A stretch of DNA of 64,000 nucleotides from Ktedonospora formicarum (GTDB taxonomy: Bacteria; Chloroflexota; Ktedonobacteria; Ktedonobacterales; Ktedonobacteraceae). Below are positions 9,216 to 20,200 of the stretch, in pieces. A model generated the notes under the pieces. That model did not search any database. It was not told the origin of the DNA and worked only from the letters and a program-made list of their open reading frames with translations. The stretch is from NCBI RefSeq assembly GCF_016587355.1, contig NZ_BNJF01000002.1:682001-746000 (forward strand). Direction: 5' to 3'. The position numbers were made by a program, and so were the translations under genes. The first letter of the stretch is position 1; each line of letters starts with the position of its first letter.

Positions 9216-9258
9216 AAGCCGGAGGGTGGTGTATCATAACCATCCTCCGGCTTGTCTT
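9216..9258 (+). terminator. Intrinsic terminator after the PhyH gene
   Basis: A 15-bp stem, AAGCCGGAGGGTGGT pairing with ACCATCCTCCGGCTT with one G-T pair and an 8-base loop, followed by gtctttg. It lies 43 bp after the dioxygenase stop and could also serve the convergent CDF gene. Confidence 0.8.
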
Positions 9259-9349
9259 TGATTAGAGCAATATTTAGAGCGATTGAACTGAAAACTCGGA
9301 ATTTGGAGGGCCACATAGGCTAAAGTGCTATGTTTACATTTGGAGTAGA

Positions 9350-10498
9350 TCAAGAATTCTGCATACTACTATAAGAAGTACAACGTTCGTGGTGGGCAGT
9401 CAGGTTCGCGGCCTCACGACCGCTGAGGCCATCGGGCCGTGCCTGAACCGAAACACTTGTTAAGCGAGGCTGTGCATGAAAGAGGCTATGGCGAACCTTC
9501 TCAACAAGTAGGTTGCTTTCACGTAGTGAGAGGTCTTCACTGACAACGATTTGCGCTTCAGCGGCGAGTGAGTGGCCCAACCAACGCGCGCGAACATTCT
9601 GTACTGAAAGTACTCCTTGTGTTTTTTTTGCCGCACTTTCGAGACGGTCAATAATCTCAGGGTCTACAGCATCCATCAGGCGGTGCCACATCGCAACTAT
9701 GGAATCCTTAACAATGAAGAGAATGGCTACAGTGATGAGAAGTCCGATAATCGGATCTGCCAGAGGAAAGCCGAGCAAGCTCCCAAGTGCTCCAAGTAAT
9801 ACCGCGAGAGAGGTTAACCCATCCACACGCGCATGATGTCCATCGGCAACCAGGGCAACGGAACCAATCTCTTTCCCTACGCGAATACGCAGAATCGCGA
9901 CACCTTCATTACCCAAAAAACCAATCACGGATGCCAACATGACCCACCAGACATTACGCAACGGCTCTGGATATAGTAAGTGTATAATGCTCTCGTAGCC
10001 TGCGAGCACGGCACTCAGGAAGATCATCACAACGATGACGACACCTGCCAGATCTTCCACACGCCCAAAACCATATGTATAACGGCGCGTCGCAAGCTTG
10101 CGACCCAGAACAAACGCAATTCCAAGGGGTATAGCGGTAAAGGCATCCGAAAAGTTATGGATTGTGTCGGCAAGCAGCCCCACGCTTCCACTGATGAGCA
10201 CAATAATAACCTGGAAGAGGGCTGTCAACCCCAGGCCAAGCAGTGAGATCTTGAGCGCCCACAAACCACGTGCGTTCGTTTCCAGAGCGGTATCTACATT
10301 AACCTCACCGTGGCTATGCCCATGTAGAAAGGGAATGGCATCCATCATCCGACCCAGTATGCCATGGCGATGAGCATGCTCATGGGAAGTATGATGGTGG
10401 TGACCTTGCTCAGCATGATGAGTGTCAACATGCTGATGCGGCTGTATATCAGCATGGTTATGGGCTTGTTGCTGTTCCGATGTTTCCTGGTCCGACAT
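9350..10498 (-). CDS. Cation diffusion facilitator (CDF) metal exporter with His-rich N-terminus
   Basis: CDF proteins export Zn2+, Co2+ or related ions in exchange for protons. The 382-residue protein starts with a cytosolic tail of about 65 residues containing some 17 His in clusters (for example HHHHTSHEHAHRH), then six TM helices and a C-terminal cytoplasmic domain (about 285-365). Transport-site residues are visible in LLADTIHNFSDA (TM2) and LVADGHHARVDG (TM5, HxxxD type). GGAG lies eight bases before the ATG. It follows the ArsR-type sensor gene by 63 bp on the same strand, forming a sensor-exporter operon. Confidence 0.93.
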   Translation of the reverse strand: MSDQETSEQQQAHNHADIQPHQHVDTHHAEQGHHHHTSHEHAHRHGILGRMMDAIPFLHGHSHGEVNVDTALETNARGLWALKISLLGLGLTALFQVIIVLISGSVGLLADTIHNFSDAFTAIPLGIAFVLGRKLATRRYTYGFGRVEDLAGVVIVVMIFLSAVLAGYESIIHLLYPEPLRNVWWVMLASVIGFLGNEGVAILRIRVGKEIGSVALVADGHHARVDGLTSLAVLLGALGSLLGFPLADPIIGLLITVAILFIVKDSIVAMWHRLMDAVDPEIIDRLESAAKKTQGVLSVQNVRARWLGHSLAAEAQIVVSEDLSLRESNLLVEKVRHSLFHAQPRLTSVSVQARPDGLSGREAANLTAHHERCTSYSSMQNS

Positions 10499-10561
10499 GA
10501 TTGCGACTCCTATAACTTGTCTATCTTCTCGCGGAAAACAGGATAAGACCTACCCACAGGA

Positions 10562-10960
10562 TTAGTCCTGGTGAGGAGAAATAGTGTAAGGATGATCGGG
10601 CAGGCCACGTCGCACATGATCGACATGATGGTCAGCCTCTCTAAAGAGTGCTGCGACATGCTGATCATCCACGGAATAATAGATGGTGGTGCCAGCACGC
10701 CTGGACTTTACCAAGCGGCGATCTCGCAGAAAGCGGAGGTGATGCGAGACCGCCGACTCTGAGACACCAACTACAAGCGCCAGATCTCGTACACAGAGAG
10801 TATGGCTAATTAGCGCATAGAGGATACGCGCCCGCGTGGGGTCCGCCAGAGCTTGAAAAGTCTCAACAATCATGAGGAGGTGCGGCTCCGCTAATGCATG
10901 CCCTCGCGCAGCCTCGACCGCTTCTGTATCTATAGGCATCGGCTGATTTTCTTTCAGCAT
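10562..10960 (-). CDS. ArsR/SmtB-family metal-sensing repressor (CzrA-like)
   Basis: A 132-residue winged-helix repressor (ADPTRARILYAL, VSESAVSHHLRFLRDRRLV). The C-terminal helix preserves the full alpha-5 Zn/Co site of CzrA/SmtB: Asp99, His101, His112 and His115, with D-x-H-x10-H-x2-H spacing. No CxC alpha-3 cysteines are present, arguing against As/Cd/Pb sensing. The frame is open 24 codons further upstream, but the Met at 10960 (MLKENQ) follows a purine-rich RBS and fits the family length. It probably represses itself and the CDF exporter until Zn2+ or Co2+ is in excess. Confidence 0.92.
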   Translation of the reverse strand: MLKENQPMPIDTEAVEAARGHALAEPHLLMIVETFQALADPTRARILYALISHTLCVRDLALVVGVSESAVSHHLRFLRDRRLVKSRRAGTTIYYSVDDQHVAALFREADHHVDHVRRGLPDHPYTISPHQD

Positions 10961-11025
10961 CTCTCTACTCTCTTCCTCAAAATATATTTTCGTACCTGAG
11001 CATCTACTCATATAGTAACACAGAA

Positions 11026-11038
11026 TGAACACATTTCA
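11026..11038. promoter_or_regulatory. Candidate ArsR-type operator (inverted repeat)
   Basis: TGAA-N5-TTCA in an AT-rich stretch 66-78 bp upstream of the ArsR start. SmtB/CzrA operators contain TGAA..TTCA-type half-sites, but the full 12-2-12 arrangement is not clear here, so this is only a candidate. Confidence 0.3.
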
Positions 11039-11269
11039 AATATCAACAGCGAGCTTATAACACAATGGAGGTTAAGAAAATGAGAGCATAAGGTGACTAT
11101 CGGGCCATTAAACGTTACAACCGGAATTGTACAGGCTATACTTCAGTAGACACATACTAATAATATTACCCGGCGGCGTAGAGTTGGTGGGATGGACCTC
11201 AAAGATACCTTCGTGGCCTCACGCCTGACCGCACTGATTCAGCTTCACAAGTATATGTATAGCATTACA

Positions 11270-11297
11270 TTGACGTAGTTAAGGATTGCAATATAAT
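11270..11297 (+). promoter_or_regulatory. Candidate sigma-70-type promoter overlapping the NRPS start
   Basis: TTGACG (11270-11275), 16-bp spacer, TATAAT (11292-11297). The -10 hexamer overlaps the first ATG of the NRPS frame. If used, transcription would begin at about 11304 and the ATG at 11296 would not be in the message. The alternative is that this match is chance and a promoter further upstream is used; an RBS-like aagga does sit at 11281. Confidence 0.35.
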
Positions 11298-14200
11298 GTC
11301 AACTGTGAGAAAATCAGCTCAAGAGAAACGCCTTGCAAATAGCTATAAATCAGACGAATATCCCTCTACATCTACACTCTCTAAAGAAGAATATCAGCAG
11401 GTTGTCATCCAATGGAATGACACGGCAAAGAAATTCCCACATACTCAAAGCCTACATCAGTTGATTGAGGAACAGGTCGCACGCACCCCTGATGCACCTG
11501 CGCTAACCTTTGAGCAAAAGACGCTAACGTACCGCGAGCTCAACGAGCGCGCAAACCAGCTCGCGCACCATCTACGTACATTGGGCGTCGGAACTGAGAC
11601 ACTTGTAGGTGTCTATATGGAACGCTCGATTGAAATGGTTGTAGCCCTCCTCGGTATTCTCAAAGCAGGTGGGGCCTATGTTCCTCTTGATCCAACCTAT
11701 CCTGACGAGCGCATCGCTTTTATGCTGGCGGACATTACCCAGAGCCAACATGGTCTACAGGTGCTAACACAAGCGCACTTAGCACCTCGTTTAGAAGCCG
11801 AGGGATGTCACCTTCTCTGCCTGGATACGGAGTGGGAATCTATTGCCCGACATGAGCGAGAAGATCTTATAGATCTCATCGAACCGCAAAACGCGGCCTA
11901 TGTGATCTATACCTCCGGCTCTACAGGCCAACCCAAAGGTGTTATCAATACTCACCAGGGCATTTGCAACCGCCTGCAATGGATGCAAGACGCATATCAA
12001 CTTACCGCACAAGATTGCGTTTTACAAAAAACACCATTTAGCTTTGATGTCTCGGTCTGGGAGTTCTTCTGGCCGCTCATGACGGGGGCAAGGCTTGTTG
12101 TGGCGCGCCCTGAAGGGCATAAGGACAGCGCTTACCTCATCAAGCTGATCCAGCAAGAGAGCATCACAACCCTCCACTTTGTCCCCTCAATGTTACAGGT
12201 CTTTGTCGCCGAACCGGATCTAGAGCAGTGCGATAGCCTGAGACAGGTGATTTGCAGCGGTGAAGCATTACCCTTCGAACTTCAGGAAAGTTTTTTTGCG
12301 CGCCATCAGGCCGCGTTGCATAACCTCTACGGCCCAACAGAGGCCGCCATCGATGTGACCTACTGGGAGTGTCAGCGCCAAAGCAAACGCCATATCGTGC
12401 CTATTGGCTATCCAATTGCTAATATCCGCATCTATATTCTAAATAGCGATGGTCAACCCGTACCCGTAGGTGAACAGGGGGAATTATATATAGGTGGTAT
12501 CGGCGTCGCGCGGGGCTATCTCAATCGCGAAGAGTTGACCGCCGAGCGTTTCATTCCTGATCCATTCAGTGAGGACCCGCAGGCGCGCCTGTATCGTACA
12601 GGTGACCTCGCGCGTTACGCACCAGGAGGAGAGATAGAGTACCTGGGGCGAATTGATAGCCAGGTCAAACTGCGCGGTTTCCGCATTGAATTAGGTGAGG
12701 TCGAAGCCACGATTGGACACTATACAGCCACACGCGAGGTCGCGGTGATCGTGCGCGAAGATGTACCAGGGGATAAACGCCTGGTCGCCTATATTGTCTG
12801 GCGTAATGAGCAGTCTGGTAGCATTAGCGACCTACAAGCGTATTTGCTTCGCCATGTCCCTTCATATATGGTGCCCTCGACCTTTGTCGAAATGGAGCAA
12901 CTACCTCTCAGCCCAAATGGCAAGATCGACCGCCGCGCTTTGCCCTCGCCCGATACGAGCACACGCGCCAATCTATCGACCGAATTTGTCGCACCACAAA
13001 CACCTACTGAACATACCCTGGCAGATGTCTGGTCACAGGTGCTCAACATCAAACATATCGGCGTTAATGATGACTTCTTCGCCCTTGGCGGACACTCGCT
13101 CTCAGCAACCCAGGTTATTTCACAGCTCTATGCCACATTAGGGATCAGGCTTCCTTTACGCGCTCTCTTCGAAGCGCCCACCATCGCACAGCTCGCGGCC
13201 TATATTGAGCATGGGCTGGAACGAGAGGAAGAGGCCCTTCCACCACTGCACCCACGCCAACAAGTTAACAAGACGGCTTCCGAACAGGTCGTCCCAGCTT
13301 CCTTCGCGCAGCAGCGTCTCTGGTTCATGGACCAGTTGACGCCGGGCAATACTGGCTACAATATTCCAGCTATGATGCGCTTCACAGGCAAGCTAAACAT
13401 TGAGGCCCTTCGCGCGAGCTTACAAGCCTTGCAGCAGCGCCAGGAGAGCCTGCGCACTCGCTTTACACTTGCTAATGATGAATTATACCAGATCATCGCG
13501 GCAGAGGCGGATCTCCCCTTAGAAATAATCGATCTTTCTGACGGGCCGGAGGTTGAGCGCGAAACTCTGGCGCTGCACCAGATCAGCGAGAGGGCAACAT
13601 ACCCCTTTGATCTGGCACGCGGCCCACTTTGGCAGGTAACAGTCTACCAACTTACATCGAACCTGCATATGCTGGCACTCGTTATGCACCATATCATTTC
13701 GGATGGTTGGTCGATTGGCATTTTCTTCGACGAGTTCCAGAGACTCTACACTGCCTTCGATTCCAACCAGCAGCCAGAACTCACCACATTGCCGGTTCAA
13801 TACGCGGACTTCGCGCTCTGGCAGCGTGAAACCCTGAGCGAAGCCAGGATTCAAAAAGACCTGGCTTACTGGAAGCGCCAGCTTGCCGATGCACCTGGAA
13901 CGCTGGAACTACCTACTGACCGCCCTCGCCCTGCGCATCCAACCGTGCGCGGCGCGACGCATATCTTTACCATGAGCAAAGAGTTAAGTGAGGCAGTCAG
14001 GACCTTCAGTCGCCAGGAAGGGGTGACATCTTACATAACGTTGATCACGGCCTTCCAACTTCTTTTGCACCATTATACAGGGCAGGAAGATATCGTGCTT
14101 GGTAGCTCCATAGCTGACCGCCAGCTTCCCGAAGTGCGCGAGGTGATGGGTCTCTTCCTCAACACGCTGGCACTACGAACAAACTTCGTCGGAAACCCTA

Positions 14201-17200
14201 CACTACGAGAGCTATTGAAGAATGTCCGTGACACGATGCTAGATGCTCATGCCCATCAGGCACTTCCATTTGAGAGGTTGGCGCGTGAGCTACGGATCGA
14301 ACGAACAGCAGGTCAGAATGCGCTCTTTCAGGTCGCGCTTCAGCTTGATCCACCTTCCACACCATCCGTCGGGCCGTGGTCCCTCACACGCATGGCAACA
14401 AGCACAGGTGGCAGCAAATTTGACCTCTCCCTTGAGCTTGACGAACAGCCAGACGCCTTCATTGGGCACCTTGAATACAGCACCGACCTCTTCGATGAAG
14501 CGACCATTGTGCGTATGGCACAACACTGGCTACGCCTACTCGAGAGCATGGTCGCCAATCCTGAGCAGGCTGTTGAGTCCCTTCCCATGCTCACAGACAA
14601 GGAACTCCAACAGATTCTTGTGGACTGGAATCATACGGAGATGGACTATCCTCGCAATGCTGGCGTCCATACACTCTTCGAACAACAGGTGGAACGCACT
14701 CCTGAAGCAATAGCGGTGACCTTTGAAACAATAAGCCTTACATATCGCGAACTGAACGAGCGCGCCAATCAACTCGCACGTCACCTGCGAACGCTGGGTA
14801 TCGAACGGGATGAGCTGGTTGGACTCTGCCTTGAACGCTCGCTAGATATGGTCGTAGCCTTGCTCGCCATTCTTAAAGCAGGGGGAGCTTACCTGCCTCT
14901 CGATCCTACATATCCATCTGAACGCATCGCCTTTATGCTCGAAGATGCACAGGTTCCTGTGCTTCTCACAGAGCAAGCTCTAGCCTCCTCGCTTCCAGCA
15001 CCCACCAGGCATACTGTGCTTATCGACAATGATCACGAACAGATCGCCACTTACAGCAACGAAAATTTACATCTGGCTATCGATGGTGAACAACTTGCTT
15101 ATGTGATCTATACCTCCGGCTCCACTGGTAAGCCCAAGGGCGTACAAATTCCGCAACGCGCCCTACTCAACTTCCTGCTCTCCATGCGTCAGCAGCCCGG
15201 TCTGAATTCACAAGATAATCTTCTGGCCGTCACTACCCTTTCGTTCGATATCGCGGGCCTTGAACTTTATCTGCCATTGCTAGTGGGTGCGCGTCTCATC
15301 CTCGCCTCTCGCGATGTCGCGACCAATGGTAGCGCGCTGGCATCACTGCTCCTCAGTGAACAAATTAGTGTCATGCAGGCTACTCCCATTACCTGGCGCC
15401 TCCTCCTGGCAACTGGCTGGACTGGTAATCCAGATCTTAAAGCGCTCTGTGGCGGCGAGGCCCTTTCTCTTGATCTTGCGCATCAGCTTCGGACCCGCGT
15501 GAAGGCACTCTACAATATGTACGGTCCTACTGAGACAACAATCTGGTCAACTCTAAGCCAGATTAGCTCAGAGGAGGAGCGCATCACAGTGGGGCATCCT
15601 ATCGCCAATACAAGTCTCTTCGTGCTCGATGCTTTCAAGAATCCGGTCCCTGTAGGAGTTTCCGGCGAGCTTTATATAGGAGGGGATGGGCTCGCGCGCG
15701 GCTATCTGCGCCGCCCCGAATTGACCGCTGAACGCTTCCCACTGGTAAACATCCAGGGGAAAGAGATCAGGCTCTACCGCACAGGAGACCTCGCCCGCTG
15801 GCAAAACGATGGCACGTTGGAACTAATTGGGCGTGTTGATCATCAAGTCAAGCTACGAGGGTACCGCATTGAGCTCGGTGAGATCGAGAATGTTCTGGCA
15901 CGTCATCCATCTGTACAACAGGCAGTAACCATCGTACGTGAGGATACGCCGGGGGATCAGCGCCTCGTCGCCTATCTCTTACCAAAGGCAAGTAAAAGCC
16001 CCGAGGTGAATCAGCTTCGTGAATTAGCTCGGGCCGCACTGCCAGCTTATATGGTGCCCTCAATGTTTGTGACGCTCGATAAGCTTCCACAGACCCCCAA
16101 CGGCAAAGTCGACCGCCGCGCCCTACCCATCCCTGATGTCACAACACAGGCTAGCCAGAACAATTATGTTGCGCCGCGCGACGCCACCGAGCAGAGCTTC
16201 GCCAACATCTGGTCACAGGTACTAGGCATTGAGCGCGTTGGCATTTATGATGATTTCTTCGCTCTTGGTGGACACTCTCTGCTTGCCATGCAGGTCGCAG
16301 CCCGTGTTCGTACTGCTCTAGAGATAGACCTACCATTACGTCAGTTCTTTGAGCATCCAACCATCGCTCAGCTCACGGCCTGCCTTGCCGAGATCCAGAA
16401 CGTCAGCAAGGAAGAGCAAATGCCAGCATTCCATCTCACCCCGCGACAGCAACTAGGCGATGGAAGCATCCATCTTCCCGCATCCTATGCCCAGCGTGGC
16501 CTCTGGCTTATAGATCAGTTGGACAACAATACCACAGCCTATAATCTCCAGGCAACAATGCGCCTCCACGAATCATTAGATATACCAGCACTTCAGAAGA
16601 GCCTGGATACGCTTGTCGAGCGGCATGAAGCTCTACGCACGGCCTTCTCCGCGCCCGATGGTGAGCCTATTCAGGTTATCTCACCTGCTCGCTCGCTTTC
16701 CATTCAGGAAGAATTCCTCGCAGACTTACCAGTTGAAAAGCGCGAAGCCGAGGCTCACCGCCTCATGACTCGCGAGGTGCAACGTCCCTTCGATCTGCAA
16801 CAGGGGCCGCTCTTTCGAGCTACCCTGCTGCACCTGGGCACACAAGAGCATATCTTGCTGCTCACCATGCACCATATCATCTCCGATGGCTGGTCTCTTG
16901 GCTTGCTGCTGCGCGAGGCAGCAACTCTCTACGAAGGCTTTGTGAAGGGCGAAACACTAAGATTGTCTGACGTTCAGGCACAGATGGGCGACTTCGCCGC
17001 ATGGCAGCATCAATGGCTTACCGAAGCGGTTCTCGAAGAGCAACTCAGCTACTGGAAGGGAGCGCTGGAGGGAGCTCCAACTCTGCTCGAATTGCCCACG
17101 GATCGCCCACGACCCGCCGTGCCTTCTCATCGCGGCGCGCTCCACCATTTCCGCCTGCCTGCCTCGCTGAGTGCACACTTGAAGGACCTGAGCCAGCGGG

Positions 17201-20200
17201 AGCATGTCTCGCTCTACATGACTCTCACCACTGCCTTCCTCCTCTTACTTGAACGCTATAGTGGACAGCAAGATCTCTTGCTGGGCACGACCGCTGCTGG
17301 ACGAAGCGTGCCGCAGACCGACACCATGGTGGGCTATAGCATCAACACGTTGGTTCTGCGCGGCAACCTCTCAGGCAATCCCACCGTGCGCGAACTGCTC
17401 GCGCGGGTCCGTGAGAACGTGCTGAGCACGCACGCCTATCAGTACATGCCCTTTGATCGCCTGGTGCAAGAGCTGCATCCCGACCGCTCCTCGGGTCAGA
17501 GTCCACTCTTCCAGGTCTTCTTGACCCTCGATCCTCCAATGGAGGAGAACACCTGCAGATGGGACCTCACACAGACAAATATGCCAACAGGTTCGGCGAT
17601 GTTTGATCTCACCCTCGAACTGGCCGAGCATCCAGAGAACATTGAGGCTCTGCTCGAATATAGCACCGATCTCTTCGATGCCAGCACCATCGAGCGTATG
17701 GCGGCGCATTGGGAGCGCCTGCTTGAAAGCATGGTCGCTAACCCCGAGCAACCCATCGAGTCGCTTCCTATGCTCACTGATCAGGAGCTTCAGCACCTCC
17801 TAGTCGATTGGAACGCTACTGATGCCCCCTACCCCCGTGAGGCAACCATCCAACAACTCTTTGAGCAGCAGGTCGAACGCACCCCTGATGCCATCGCCCT
17901 CATAGACACCGATGGCTCGATGACCTTCAACGAACTCAATGGGCGTGCCAACCAACTCGCGCACTTCCTGCTGAGCCAGGGTCTGGAGCAGGAAGCACAC
18001 ATTGGCGTGGCGCTGGAGCGCTCTCGTGCCCAGGTCATCACCTTGCTGGGCATCCTCAAGGCTGGCGGAACCTACGTGCCCCTCGATCCCGCCTACCCTC
18101 GCGAGCGCCTGCGCTTCATGCTTGAGGATGCCCACATCCACCTTGTCCTCACCCAGGAGAAACACCTCGACGCGCTGCCTCTGGCGGATGCTCACGCCTT
18201 CTGTCTGGATCGTGAGGCTGAGATTCTGACGCAACAACCTCAGGAGAACCCGCTGGCGCGTACGACTGGGGACTCCATAGCCTACCTGCTCTATACCTCG
18301 GGCTCCACCGGACGCCCCAAGGGTGTGCTCGGGACTCATCGCGGAGCGCTCAACCGCTTCCAGTGGATGTGGAACCGCTTCCCCTTCGCTCCTGACGAGG
18401 TCTGTGCCCAGAAGACCACCCTCAACTTTGTGGATGCCGTCTGGGAGACCTTCGGCCCTCTCTTGCAGGGCGTCCGCATCGTGCTTGTCCCTGACGACAC
18501 GCTCAAAGATCCTCAACGCTTCCTTGACCTGCTGGCGAGAGAGTGCGTCACGAGACTGGTCCTGGTTCCCTCCTTGCTGCGTGTGCTGCTTGAGAGCGAG
18601 CCTGACCTGCAAGCTCGCGTCCCCTTGCTGCGCCACTGGATCTGTAGCGGCGAAACCCTCCCTCTTGATCTCGCACAGCGCTTCCAGACGGCAATGCCGC
18701 AGAGCCGCTTGCTCAACCTCTATGGCTCCTCAGAGGTCGCCGCCGATGCCACCTGCTATGAGCTTCCACCTCACGCACAACAGGTGCTCATCGGACGGCC
18801 CATCGCCAACATGCACGCCTACTTGCTCGACGCTCAACGGCGTCCTGTCCCGGTTGGTGTGCCCGGAGAGCTCTACATCGGGGGTGATGGCGTCGCTCGC
18901 GGCTACTTCGAGCGCGATGAGCTCACCAGGACCGTCTTCCTCACCGATCCGCTGCATCCTGACTCGGCGCGACGCTTCTTCAAGACGGGCGACTGGGCAC
19001 GCTATCTCCCCGATGGCAACCTGGAATACCTCGGTCGCGTCGATCAGCAGGTTAAACTGCGGGGCATGCGCCTGGAACTTGGGGAGGTTGAAGCCATCCT
19101 CAACGCCCATGAAGCGGTACGTGAGGCCGTCGCCATCGTTCGCGAGGAGCGCCTCATCGCCTATGTCGCTCCGGCGAAGGATCAGCAGGTCGCGTCCGAA
19201 GCGCTACGCAAGCACCTGAGCGCATCGCTCCCTGCCTATATGGTGCCGTCGCTCTTTGTGACCCTTGAGAAGCTGCCGCAGACCCCCAACGGCAAAATCG
19301 ACCGCCGCGCTCTCCCTGTTCCAGATGCTACAGCACAGGCACACCAGGAGAGCTATGTCGCGCCTCGCTCCACTACTGAGCAGAAGCTCGTAGACATCTG
19401 GTCACAGGTGCTGGGGGTTGAGCGCGTTGGCATTTATGACGATTTCTTCGCCCTCGGAGGGCACTCCCTGCTCGCCATGCAGGTCGCAGCCCGCATACGC
19501 AACACACTACAGGTAGAAGCGCCTCTACGCGTCTTTTTTGAGCGTCCAACAATTGCTAGCCTCGCAGAATATGCGGTAAAAGATCAGGCGAATAGTGATA
19601 CGTTACCAGAACTACAACCTACGGAGAGACTACTACAGCCTAACCAGGCCATCCACTTACCAACCACATTCGCGCAACGTGGCCTCTGGTTCCTACACCA
19701 ACTAGATGAGAGCAATACATCCTATAACCTGCACTTCACGCTTCGTCTGCGCGAATCATTAGATATACCAGCACTTCAGAAGAGCCTGGATACGCTTGTC
19801 GAACGGCATGAAGCTCTACGCACGGCCTTCTCCGCGCCCGATGGTGAGCCTATTCAGGTTATCTCACCTGCTCGCTCGCTTTCCATTCAGGAAGCACACC
19901 TTGCAGACTTACCAGTTGAAAAGCGCGAAGCCGAGGCTCACCACCTCATGACTCGCGAGGTGCAACGCCCCTTCGACTTGCAACAGGGGCCGCTCTTTCG
20001 AGCTACCCTGCTGCACCTGGGCACACAAGAGCACCTCTTGCTGCTCACCATGCACCATATCATCTCCGATGGCTGGTCTACAAACCTATTGTTACGTGAG
20101 TTTACGACGCTTTATGAGGGCTTCGTAAAGGGCGAAACACCAATATTATCTACCGTTCAGGCACAGATGGGCGACTTCGCCGCATGGCAGCATCAATGGC

